DNA of 64,000 bases from Laburnicola sp. R22_1 (lineage: Eukaryota; Ascomycota; Dothideomycetes; Pleosporales; Didymosphaeriaceae). The notes beneath the pieces are model-generated. The model worked only from the letters and a program-made list of their open reading frames with translations. It had not been told where the DNA came from and made no database searches. The position numbers and the translations under genes are program-made. Positions 11,081 through 21,862 of this stretch are shown one piece after another (position 1 is the first letter of the stretch; every line of letters starts with the position of its first letter). Location of the stretch: positions 4,774,001-4,838,000 of the forward strand of contig JACONQ010000001.1 in the NCBI GenBank assembly GCA_014281115.1, in the 5' to 3' direction.

Positions 11081-11775
11081 TTTGAAGATTGAATAAAGAG
11101 GCTTGGATAAGATGTTCAAAAAGCTGAGATTGCTTTATAAAGATAGCAGAACCAGTCTGCTAAGATAGACCGTGATTAAGAGGATTGTTGGGATTGTGGA
11201 TGTTGGTGATGGGATAAGTTCTAGTGAGTGAGCCGCTGCCTAAGGTATTTATCCTCCTAGTGAGATAGTAGAATCTCGAGGTCACATGTTCTTGCATTGA
11301 ATAAATAAGTTGAATAAACAGGGAATGCCCGGAGCTTGCCTTCTTCACGTGCCACGTTCATGCACATTACTCGGCCCCTTGCAGCTGATACTCAGTACAG
11401 CCTTTTTCGGATAAAAAATCGAAAGACCGCGAGGAGCCGAGTACTGTGTTGTTTGGACTAAAGCTTCTGGATCGAGTGGAACCACGACGCAATCAATACG
11501 GGGGTAATACCCGCCAAGGCCTATAAAGCCGAAAAGACCAGCATGAATGGAACCGACATCTAGATGGTTAGCTGCTGTTCATCTTATGTGTAATGGTTTC
11601 ACGCTAACAGCGATATTCAAGGATAGAGCAAGGTAGCGTGAGATACTCGGCAGTCATTGTTCCCTACAGTTTGCAGAGCCGTCCGCTGTCCTCTTTGAAC
11701 TCGCTTTGTTGCGCCTCCAGTCCTCTATTCTTCTATTATTCCAATTTCAACTCTTAACGGCTTTCCTTATCTAAA
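11081..11775. promoter_or_regulatory. shared divergent promoter region, precursor and UstYa-1
   Basis: 695 bases separate the two start codons. For the leftward precursor, a TATA-like CTTTATAAAG lies at about 11133-11142, 53-62 bases before its ATG. For the rightward gene, the last 60 bases before 11776 are pyrimidine-rich (typical of fungal core promoters), ending CTAAAATG. Near the middle sits a 76-bp palindromic element (11368-11443). Confidence 0.5.
11368..11443. repeat. palindromic TACTCGGC element, copy A
   Basis: Ends are imperfect inverted repeats of about 17 bp (TACTCGGCCCCTTGC left; the reverse complement of TACTCGGCTCCTCGC right). The inner sequence is also partly self-complementary around an A/T-rich loop. 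It lies between the divergent precursor and UstYa-1 genes and is flanked by TA, as a Tc1/mariner-type MITE would be. Confidence 0.75.
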
Positions 11776-12468
11776 ATGCGCTATTCCAAAGTCCCAGGAA
11801 CTGTAAGGCCGGCATTTTCACAGCCCCGCCTGGCATTACGAATGTCAGCTGTTTTCATTGGCGCTGTCACCTCTTTTGTCGTGGGATTTCTTTGGATCTG
11901 GAACAATCCTCATGAGAATAAGTTCGGCCTTGTCACTGGCCTACTCAACGACAACACCCCATGCGGCCTTTCGGCTGTATCAGCTAAAGCAAATGGATGT
12001 CATTTCGAGTCTTATACAGCAACATGGCAGCCTCCGCAGTGTTACGACCGAAGCCTTGACGAGGAATTTCGAGCACTCAGAGACTGGAAGTTCTTTTCTG
12101 ACCAAAACGGAACACAACAGCTTGGGTGGGAGGATCTCGAATCGAATGGTTCGGTTTCAGCTTGGACAACCTGGGAGTTCCATCTGTGGCAATGCGCATT
12201 CTTGTGGAAAAAGGAGGTCAAGATTGCACACGGTCTCGTGTCGGGCACCATCGACTATCATCAGTGTCTTGACCACGCGCTCATGCAAGACAAATTATAC
12301 CCGCCAGAGAACATCATTACTCCATACTGGCCCCGGTTTCTGTCATGTCAACCTCCGTCCGACCTTTCCGTTCACCAATTTGGCCTGAATGCTACGGATA
12401 TTAACAACGGGGAAGAGTCACCACACTCTAGGCCGCACTTGACAGTTTCTGATGTCCATTACGTATAG
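11776..12468 (+). CDS. UstYa/DUF3328-like membrane protein 1 (candidate RiPP-modifying enzyme)
   Basis: A 230-residue intronless frame. One membrane helix (about 21-42, LRMSAVFIGAVTSFVVGFLW) follows a short basic N-tail, then an extracytosolic domain. The domain has a CG pair at 63-64, GC at 74-75, W84, P87 and C89. It then has two sites matching the paired HxxHC motifs of UstYa-type oxidases: HLWQC (136-140) and YHQCLDHAL (161-169). UstYa proteins make the oxidative crosslinks in ustiloxin-type RiPPs. Here the His just before Cys is Gln in both sites, so the metal ligands are altered. Spacing from the CG pair to the first site (73 residues) is identical to that in the protein at 58184. Its place beside the repeat precursor supports a RiPP role; catalytic activity is unproven. 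Confidence 0.72.
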   Translation: MRYSKVPGTVRPAFSQPRLALRMSAVFIGAVTSFVVGFLWIWNNPHENKFGLVTGLLNDNTPCGLSAVSAKANGCHFESYTATWQPPQCYDRSLDEEFRALRDWKFFSDQNGTQQLGWEDLESNGSVSAWTTWEFHLWQCAFLWKKEVKIAHGLVSGTIDYHQCLDHALMQDKLYPPENIITPYWPRFLSCQPPSDLSVHQFGLNATDINNGEESPHSRPHLTVSDVHYV

Positions 12469-12880
12469 TATTAATGGTAGCGTCTTCATTGGATATGCAA
12501 TGCCATATACAGCAATTCAAATCATGACATCTTAGCCTAGGTTCACTGTCCAATCGTTCGTATAGCAGTAATTTCGATGCGCGGCGATGCAACATTGTGA
12601 TGCTTAGTAAGTATCGGAGCATTCTGCCACCACAGCTAATCTCTTCTTGTGCACACAGCACCCCACGTACCTAAGGCTGTCCTGGTGCGTGCGGTCTCTA
12701 GGAGGAACTCGTACATTCAGATATACGACCGTCGACATCTTTGATACCGTCCTACTTAAGTTTAATTCCGGCCGTGGACCTGTAACAAGTTTCATCCCGT
12801 ACTCGGCCCCTTACAGGCGTCGATTTTACTACGTAAAAGGCTGTGCGGAGCACAGCCCAACTAGCTTAACAATAAATTAA
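12469..12880. other. intergenic between UstYa-1 and the AT-rich island
   Basis: GC-balanced, with no supported gene. It ends with a palindromic element copy and then switches abruptly to AT-rich DNA. Confidence 0.5.
12799..12855. repeat. palindromic TACTCGGC element, copy B (short)
   Basis: The left end TACTCGGCCCCTTACAGGCG is well kept. The middle is shortened and the right end (GGCTGTGCGGAGC) has lost the terminal GAGTA. It is the last recognisable sequence before the island. Confidence 0.55.
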
Positions 12881-12930
12881 GCCTAAAAAAATGTACATTA
12901 TATAGTAAATTATAGAGTGAATATTTTTTC

Positions 12931-13035
12931 ACGCTCTTTTTGATTACTAAGCAGGGGGCTCTGCTTTTTTTGTCATGTTATTTGAGATGAAAGCCTTTGT
13001 CGTGCTACCCCTAGGTAGTTAATTTAACGCCACAT
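12931..13035 (+). repeat. 105-bp MITE-like element, best preserved copy
   Basis: Reference copy of the most frequent short repeat of the window, with an internal palindrome AGCAGGGGGCTCTGCT and ends ACGCTCTTTT and TTTAACGCCACAT. Other copies, same strand: 5642-5747, 6021-6117, 47798-47902, 51061-51140 (partial), 52337-52442, 54580-54680, 62022-62118, 62206-62310, 62352-62455. Opposite strand: 49214-49313, 51175-51280, 53606-53716, 61804-61895, 63061-63136. Copies are more or less RIP-mutated. Some form the end of larger repeats (47798, 52337). Confidence 0.85.
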
Positions 13036-13265
13036 AGAGTGAATATATTTTTAGTTATAATATATAATTTATAAGTATTTATAACTAGTCTTTACTTTTC
13101 CCCGGGGTTAATCCGTAATGTCACGTGATTCTGGGCCGGCTGTTTAACCGACCACTATGTTACGTAATTAATAATTTCTTTAATAATATTTTTTGCTATA
13201 ATAATAATAATAATAATTATAATAGTAACTAGCCGCTTTACTGCGGCTCTCTAATAGTCCACTAG

Positions 13266-13498
13266 TTAAGAAATAATATGTAACTTAGTTATACTAGATA
13301 GTAGACTATCTATTAACTACTATCGACAATACTATTATACAGAACGCTAATAATAAAATTATTATTATTTTGTGTATATTTTATTATCACTACTATATGC
13401 TAGGTACTAAGTTATAGTGCCTTCTATTTTACTCCTCTTTGTATATAGTGCAGACTCGACCTTAGTTAGAATCTTTACACAATAAAGATCTTTAATAA
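13266..13498 (-). repeat. solo Copia-type LTR
   Basis: Reverse complement of the LTR at 31140-31373, with TTAAGAAATAATATGTAACT at its left end and AATAAAGATCTTTAA at its right end. A second partial copy follows immediately (13504-13699). The adjoining GGCTCTCTAATAGTCCAC (left side) matches the primer-binding region next to the 31140 LTR. Confidence 0.7.
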
Positions 13499-13740
13499 TA
13501 GTAACTAGTAGACTATTTATTAACTACTATTAATAATATTACTATAAAGAAAGTTAATAATAAATTATTATTATTTTATATATATTTTATTACTACTACT
13601 ATGTGCTAGGTACTAGGTTTTAGTACCTCCTATTTTACTCCTCTTTGTGTATAGTGTAGACTTAACCTTAGTTAGAATCTTTATATAATAAAAATCTTTA
13701 ATAACTAGTCTTTACTATTATATATATATATATATAATAT

Positions 13741-14165
13741 CCGTATACTATATAGGTAAGGGCACCTAAGAGTGTTAAAGTTTTAATATTATTATATAAT
13801 AGTATTATGTGGGAATTATATAATGCCTATACGCCGCAGTCTATATACTATAGAATCTTTTCTTTTTATTTGCACCCCTTTTAAATATAAGTAATTAATA
13901 TAAAAGTTAGTTTTATTATATTATTTCTTTTCTTATATAATTACCCTATACACTCTTTATACTTACTAGTATAGAGTATTAGATATTAATATCTATGTAG
14001 CTAGCTATAGAGTTTCTATTTAATACTAATTAGTAGTTAACTAACTTTTAATTATAAATTAGTAAAAGTAAAAATAAATTATATAAGTTATTATTAGCTA
14101 TATAATTTATTTTATTATATTCTATTTTTATATATAAGAGAATAGCAGATTAAACCTTTATAAAG
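13741..14165. repeat. unclassified repeat, paralogous to 50486-50920
   Basis: Shares about 430 bases, including TATAATGCCTATACGCC and the CTAGCTATAGAGT end, with the copy at 50486-50920. This copy lacks the 102-bp insertion present there and so serves as its empty site. No coding sequence seen. Confidence 0.7.
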
Positions 14166-14369
14166 TTAGTGTAAGGGCTTTAGACTAAAAGGTTAAAGTT
14201 ACCTAAGTAAACTTATAAATTTAATAGAGTTTAACAGTAACTTTAGCTATAGACTTATATATTTACCCCTAGCTTAGTAAAAGCACAGACCTAGAACTCT
14301 AAAATAACAGGCTAAGTAACTATAGAAGGACGCTTAGCCCCTTACATATCTTTCCCCCCCCCCCCTCTA

Positions 14370-17300
14370 AAAAAATTCTAGTATTATATTCTATACTCTC
14401 TATAGTAATAGCACTAATTTCCCTCCTATGCGCCTAAAGTCTTGAAGATAAATCTAATACTATATATACTAGCAATAGTGCTTTAAGCCTCTAGGAGGTT
14501 CTAAGTATACTTTAGCTAAAAAGAGCACTAGACTTCTATCTTCCTACTTTTAGTAGGGCAATCTAGTTATTATATCTAACGCGTTTATATGTATATTTCT
14601 TAGGTTCTATAAGGCAATCTAGTTATTATATCTAACGCGTTTATATTTATTTCTCTTAGTTTCTATAGTGTAGCTACTTATTTTAGTTAAAGTAAATAAA
14701 AAGGTTCTTCACTTTAGTTCTACTTTTCTTCTTTACTCTACTACTATATCTATAATACTTCTTATTAATATTACGCTATATTCTAATTGCCACTCCTACT
14801 TGTATACTATTTTTACTATCTTTCTTATTATTAATTTTTATTATAGTTAAAGCTAATAAGTAACGCCTTATAATAGTTCTTACAACTCTAAGTAAGCGTC
14901 TAAAGGCCAGCTTAACTATAGCTTAGTATTTCCCTATAAAAGCTATAACTTATAGCACTCTTACTTATAATAGTAAGCCTTTACTATTTACTCTAGATTT
15001 TTATAGTGCTAAAAATCTTAAGGAGTTTATACGTAATAAGACTATAGAGGATTATTATAGAGTTAGCTCTTTAGTTCTTTTATATTATTTCTTACTAATT
15101 CTAAGTAGTTTTTTAAGAACTTAAGCTGTAATTAAAAGACCCTTACGGCTATCTATATAATATCTAAGGAGTGCGTCTTTAAGGCCGCCTATATTTATAA
15201 GAAGATCTACTAGCGCTACCTTAAGTAGTTTACTTTCTATATATAAAGGCTTATAGGAAAAGGTATAATTATAAGGCTTATATAGTTTACTCTAGTAAGT
15301 ATTTAGGTAAGATATAATAATTTTCTAGTAAACTTCTTCCTTACTAATCTATATTTTAGATCTAGAATAGCTTATAAAAGAACTTTACTAAGACTAAATT
15401 TATTAACCTTATTCTAAAATATATTCTTTATAATAATAGTTATACTAGTAAGTCCCTTCTTAAACTCTAGTAAGCTTATCTTAACGTCTTTACCTATAAG
15501 TATGGCTTTGCTATCTAGAGTACTTAAGTTAAGCTCTAGGAAATAGATAATACTAATACTAGATATTCTAGATAAAATATAGAGCTCTTGCATTAGATTT
15601 TTATAGTTTAGTAAAATACTTATACTATTCTTTAAGCTCTTCCTAATAAACTTACTATAAGTTCTAGATTTTTAGAGTTTGTCTTCTTTAGCTAATATTA
15701 TACTATAGTTATTTGCTACTTTTATTTTACCTATTCTAGAGCCTCCTAATTATAATTAGTTAAGCTTATTATAGATATTATAGAGACTATCTACACTAGG
15801 AAGATATTAGAAGAGCGTAAAATTGCTGCTCTTCTAGAGTATATTAAGTAGATTTTAGGTTTTATAGCTATTAGTTTTAATTAAATTACTATCTTTTATA
15901 AAAGGGTTAAGAGAATAAATATTAATTTTAATCTAGGCAAGAGTAAGTTTATAGGAGAGGAGTAGTGTTTCTATCTATTCTTTTAAAATATTAGAATTTT
16001 TCTATTCCTATATCTAGTCTTATTATAAAGATCTAGAGGTATTTTCTAATATAGTTTATAACTTTATAGATATAGCTAAGCTATAAGCTTAGCTTAAGAA
16101 ATACTTTAATCCCTTTAGTTACACTATATCTATTTTTTCTTCTTTATAATATCTTTCTCTAAATAGTCTTCTCTTCTCTTCTTCCTAATTATCCTACTTT
16201 CTATTACTTAGGACCTATATTATTTTATTATAGGGAGGATAATTCTTCTTTTTCTACTAGCTTATACTAGAGCTAACGCTTCTAAATAATATATAGTACT
16301 TCCTTACACGTTCTCTACTCTTCTAAGCAGATTATAGTCTTATTCTCTACTAATTCTTAAATAATTAGTAGGGAGGGCTAGAGGTTTAGGCTTATTCTAA
16401 CCTCTCTTTAGTAGAGGCTTTCTAAGTTCTCTACTAGGGATACAACTCCTATATTAGAAGCTATAGCATATTTATTAGTTTAGGAAGTTTTTATAAAAGT
16501 CTATAGGTAACTCTCTATTATTATTTTAGAATAAGAAGGTGTATATTTTCTAGCGATCTAATACCTCTATAGTAGAGAGATTTATAGCGGGTTTTTAAGT
16601 TAAGTTAGTATTATTTAACTACTTAACTTAGTATAGTAATCTCTATAGCCCCCTCCCCTTTTAGGTAGGTTTTTTAGTTAAGATGTCTTCTATTACTTAT
16701 TCCTCTTATTCTTTAACAATAATAGCCTCTAGTTTCCTATTATTTATGCCTGGCTAGGGAGAGGGTCTTTTCTAGCTAGACGTAGACAATTTACTAAGAA
16801 CACTAGATAAACTTTAAATAGAATATTTAGTTCTATATTATAAAAGTCTACTACTTATATAATTATAAACTTTGTATTATTCTAGTCTGACTTCTTATTA
16901 GGGTAGAAGTTAGATAGGTAGTCCCTATACTAAAGCTAGACTTTATTTCCTTTCTTTAATATAGGAGCGTCTCTCTAGTGCTAGTTTACTTACTACTCTT
17001 ATTCTTATTAGAACTTAGCTATTTTAGCTTAGATAAATATAAAAACTTTTTAGAACTTTTATAGTAAAGCTTTAGTAGACTTTACTAGCTATAAATTCTA
17101 CTAGTAATAGTTAATAGCTTTTATTTCTATATTTAGCTTAGATAGGTCTATATTATATCTATACTAGAGAAAGAATAGTGCCACTTTAGTAAAGGTGGCG
17201 TCTTGCCTATTAATAGCTATTTACGCTATAGGGTAGTATAAGGCCTAATTTTTCTAGTCTTATTATATAAAGACGTAGAGATATATCTTAATTAGAGAAT

Positions 17301-20300
17301 TTATATATTCTATAGTACTATTAGTCTCTAGATATTTAAAAAGGATAATCTTCTTTAGATCTTTATTCTCTTATATAGATACCTCTAAAAGTTGCTTATA
17401 AATTAATCTCTATAGCTAGAAGTTATAGTATTAGGGAGCTAATAATAGGCTATAATATAATAACAAAACGCCTCTACTACTATTTTTATCTCTAAGTCTA
17501 GTAGAGAGACTAAAACTATTCTTTTTCTAGCCTATTACACACTACTATTATATTTATATTTTTCTACTTATAAAAAGCTTAGTAATAAAGTCTATAGAAA
17601 TCCTTTTCTATATCTAGTCTAGAAAGGGAAAGGTTTTAGTAGCCCTTATTTTATATCTCTCTATAGCTTTGTTCTTTTATATATATTATAGTTCTTAATA
17701 AATCTATTAATAAAGTTTAATATTTCTAGAAAGAAGTATAATTTAGTAACTATTTTATAGGTAATCTCTCTCTCTAGGTACCTAGATATAGAGGAGTTAT
17801 AGACTACAGCAACTAGTATTATTTATAAGAGTTTCTAGTCTAGAACCTATTTTTATTTTCTATACTAGAGGCAACTAGTATTATTAATATTGCATTCTTA
17901 TATAGCAACCTTTAGGTTTAAAAAAAGAAAAAGTGCGCCTATAGTAAAGAATACACTTCTTTACTTCCTTTAATATAAAATCTTCTTCTAAGCTATAAGA
18001 CTATAGTTTATCTAAGTTTAAGTCTGCTAAGAGGTATATTTCTAGTCTAGGGAGAAACTCTTTTAATAAGTAGGGAGGAGAAGACTAGTGTTTCTTATAT
18101 TTAGCCTAGCTCCCTTCTTCCCTAGAGGGGTTAAGCCTTCTAGGTAAAGCTTATATTGCTAGGGCTATAGATATTTAAAGCCTAATATTTCTATTTTCTA
18201 AAAAATCTTTTTAAGAAGTTAAATTTTATAAAACTTAACCTAGTTATCTTTAGTGTTAGTAGATATATCCTACTAGCATTGCAAAAGAGTATTCGCCCTT
18301 AAGTTAATAGTTTTTAGTCTATATTAAAATATTATATTATATTTACTAAGAGTATTAGCCTAGTATATATACCTGTTATCTAATCTTCTAAACTTTATAA
18401 AGTATATAAGATTTTTATAATTAGTATATATAAGTGTGTAGAGGATAGCTTAAAGTATATTATACTACTTCTTAGTTACCTTAATAGCTATAAGCATTTT
18501 TTTATTATAAATTATATAGTTTGCCTTTATAAAAGTGTGTTTAGTAAAGAAGTAAGTAATTAGCCTAAGGACTCCTTTTATATTAAATTGCGAGAAGCAG
18601 GCTCTAGAGGTCTAGCTTAAAAAGTTAGATTTTAATACTCTTTTCTTCTTAGTATTAAAGTAGGCTAGCGTAGGCTTAGTATAAAACACTTTCTTTAGGT
18701 AGTTAAAGGCCTACTATTATTTCTACCCCTATAAAAGAAAGTTTTCTTTCTAGTTAACTTTATTAATAGAAATACTACTTTTAAGAAGTTTTTTATAAAC
18801 CTCTAGTAGAAGTTAGTAAACTCTAAAAAACTCTAAAAAACTCTAAAAACTCTTTATATCTATAAAAGAGGCCTAATTCTAAATAGCTTTAACTTTCTCT
18901 AGGTCTATACTAATCCCCTTTCTACACTCTATAATAAATCTAAGGTACTTAGTCTTAGTAACTATAAACTTGCACTTCTTAATATCTAAGTGCAGCCCTA
19001 CTTTACCTAACTTCTCTACTACCTATTATACTTTATTCTAATAGTCCCTTAAAGATCTACTAGAAAATATAAGGATGTTATCTATATAGGTAGAGTAGAA
19101 GTTATCTAAGTACTTTCTTAGAATATAGTTAATATATTTCTAGAAAGTGCTTAGTGTATTAGCTAATTTAAAGGGAACTACTAGCTACTTATATAACCTA
19201 AACTAGGTTTAAAAAGCTATTTTCTATTTCTCTTCTTTTACTATCCTTAATTTATAAAAGGCCTAGATTATATCTAGCTTTATTAGCTACTTAGCCCTAG
19301 TAAGGAGCTGTAACGTCTCCCTAATAAAAAGAAGGAGGTAGTAGTCCTTCTTTAATAAGATATTTAACGCCCTATAGTCTATATAAAACTATAAACCTTC
19401 TTTAGGTTTTCTTATAAACAACACTAGTACCGCAGCGCTAGACTTACTTATCTAAATAAAGCTATAGTTAAGGTACTCTATTAGTTTCTTATAGAGAACT
19501 AGCAATTCCTTCTTTAATATACTATAGAGAGGGCTAAAGGAGATTTCTAAGATCTCTCTATTCTTCTTAATAAGGGGGATTAAGTAATTAATCCTAGGAT
19601 CTTATAATAGGGGAAGTTTATTAGCTTATTCTCTTAAGAAAACTTCTACTTAGTCTAGAAGCCACTTAGGAAAATAGTCTCTTAGGTCCACCTTAGCCTT
19701 AGGACTGGGGCCTTTTAGATATCCTTAAGAGAGATAGTAAACACTATTAGCCTATTTCTTTCTTTTATATTTCTCCAATTTAAGGTTATAAATAATATAG
19801 CAGAGACTTTTTAACTAGGAGTAGAAGTTTATCTCCTCTACTTATCTCTAATTCTTATATAGGAAGACCCTATATATATAGACTATTTCCTAGGGCTACT
19901 AATATAGTATTCTTCTTCTACTATAGTAATCTAAGAACTAATTTATAGTCCTTCTCTTTTCTATTAATATAAGCCTATATTATTTTAATATACCTCTTAC
20001 TATCTATCTCTATATAAGTAGCTTTATAGACTAAGGGGATTACTTTTTTAAATTTTATTACCTAATAGAGATTATTTAAACTAATATATTATAGGTTAGC
20101 TTTTCTAGTAAACTTCTTAGATATAAAAGTAGTAGTTAAACACCCTAAATTAAGTATAGTATACGCAAAGGCAATATTATTAATAAGAATATTTATAGTA
20201 ATTAGTATTAAATCTAGCTATATCTTTTTATATATATTAAAGTTCTTCTTTAGTTTCTTTATAACCTACTTTGTCTTCTCCCTCTAATAACTTCTAAAGG

Positions 20301-21600
20301 GAGAAGCTAGTTTTCTAACTCTACTAAGCTATTAATATTCTTATTACTACTATTTATCTCCTAGGCCTTACTAGCCCTAGCTTATATTAAGAGTATTATA
20401 GCTTAGAGGTAACAACTCTAGACGCTATATCCCTTCTTACTATAGTAAAAGCATACTCCTTTTTTATAACACTTCTCTAACTTCTTCTTAAAGACTTATT
20501 TAGCGCGCCTCTTAGTCTTTAGAGGGTTTACTTTAGTAGTTTTTATAGTGCTAAAACGCGTAAGTTTTTAATTTATAGTATTAGTAGACTTAGTAAAGAA
20601 AAAGGCTACTATATAAAAGGACTTTAATATCTTTATATAATAAATGTTTTTCTTAACTATATTAACTTTATCTATAAGTATTATAAGATTCTAGTCTTTA
20701 GAAATCTCTAGTATAATTAGCCTATTCTACAAGTCTATATATAAGGCTCTCTAGTAAATATTCTTTAAGTTCTTCTAGTTGTCTTTATTAGCCTTAGTAG
20801 CCAGGTGCATAAAGTTAGTATTAAACTTAGTTAGTAGGGTTTTACCCTATTAGCTAAGAAACAGCCTATTTTATACTTACTTCTTTACTAACTTATTATA
20901 AAAGCTTATATCTAAAAAACTCTAGAATTTATTTTTAAAATAGGTTCCTTTCTTTATAAAGGCTAGTGTAATATTTACTACCTTACCTATTAGCCTACTT
21001 ATAATATAATTAACTATGTTCTCTAAAAGAGAGTAATCTTTATAGATTTTAGCCTTTATTATATATTCCTAACATTAGTAATCCTAATAGCTTCTAGAGA
21101 ACAACTCTAGATTAGAGAGTTAGGGGCGCTAGCGCTCTAGTAGTGCTTTACTAGGCGCTCGTGTTACTACTATTATTTAGAAAGAGACTAAGGGCACAGT
21201 CTCTACTCTAGCATATTACTTTAATTAGGCGAGTTAATTAGCAATTATTTCTAGCAAGGCCTAGAGCTATTTACTAATATTTTATTAAACTACTAGTACA
21301 ACTTAAAGTTACTCTAAGCTAGTAAGACAGCCTATAATTTATATTAGTGCGTCTTAAAAGGCACTCTTTTTTATATTCTAGGCCTCCTCTTTTCTTTAGA
21401 AAGGTGCTTAGGGCTTTATTAACCTTTAGTTTTATAGATACTAGTAAACTAGCTTAATCTTCTATATACACTTTATCTTATCGCAACCTCCTATATATAG
21501 TTTTTAGTAAGGTTAGTAGTAATATCTACCTCTATAGCTTTTTACTATTAGAGTTTAGTAACTTGTTATACTAGGTAAGAGATAAGAATATTCTTTCTTT
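14370..21600 (-). pseudogene. Gypsy gag-pol relic of the outer element
   Basis: Heavily RIP-mutated. Reverse transcriptase is recognisable on the minus strand around 18900-19260: an NTLSTF block, then YLDNFYSTYIDNILIFS (canonical YxDD altered to Asn at the last position), then LHLDIKKCKF. The remaining domains are too degraded for me to delimit. Confidence 0.75.
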
Positions 21601-21633
21601 TATAGAAAGACTCTAGTATTTTCTTTATTATAC

Positions 21634-21862
21634 TTGTGTTTATTTTATAGGATTAAGAAATCTTAATATTTAACTTAACTATATATTTGTTTATAGGGTT
21701 AAAGAATCTTAATATCTAACTTAACTATATATTTATTTATAGGATTAAGAGATCTTAGTATCTAACTTAACTATATATTTGCTTATAAAGTTAAGAAATC
21801 TTAATATTTAACTTAACTATGTATTTGTTTATAGGGTTAAGAAATTTTAATATTTAACTTAA
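21634..21862. repeat. 46-bp minisatellite inside the outer Gypsy, left part
   Basis: About five units with a 46-bp period. Successive GGTTAAG-like phase points fall at 21650, 21696, 21742, 21788 and 21834; each unit carries TAACTTAACTATATATTT. The array continues at 28968-29088, beyond the nested element. Confidence 0.85.

Noticed and set aside
10382..11092. Long open frames on the plus strand opposite the repeat precursor
   Set aside because: A 21/27-bp tandem array keeps all frames free of stops. These frames lack a signal peptide and sensible composition, while the minus frame has both signal peptide and protease sites.
10316..11119. Repeat precursor as a mating pheromone (alpha-factor type)
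   Set aside because: The layout is similar, but the units are 5-7 residues with no Trp or Cys pattern as in ascomycete alpha-type pheromones, the unit number is far too high, and UstYa-like neighbours fit a RiPP better.
12604..12880. Short frames on both strands between UstYa-1 and the island
   Set aside because: They overlap each other and the palindromic element copy B; no domain, no credible start context.
21634..21862. 46-bp tandem array as a CRISPR array
   Set aside because: Units abut without unique spacers, in a fungal retrotransposon.
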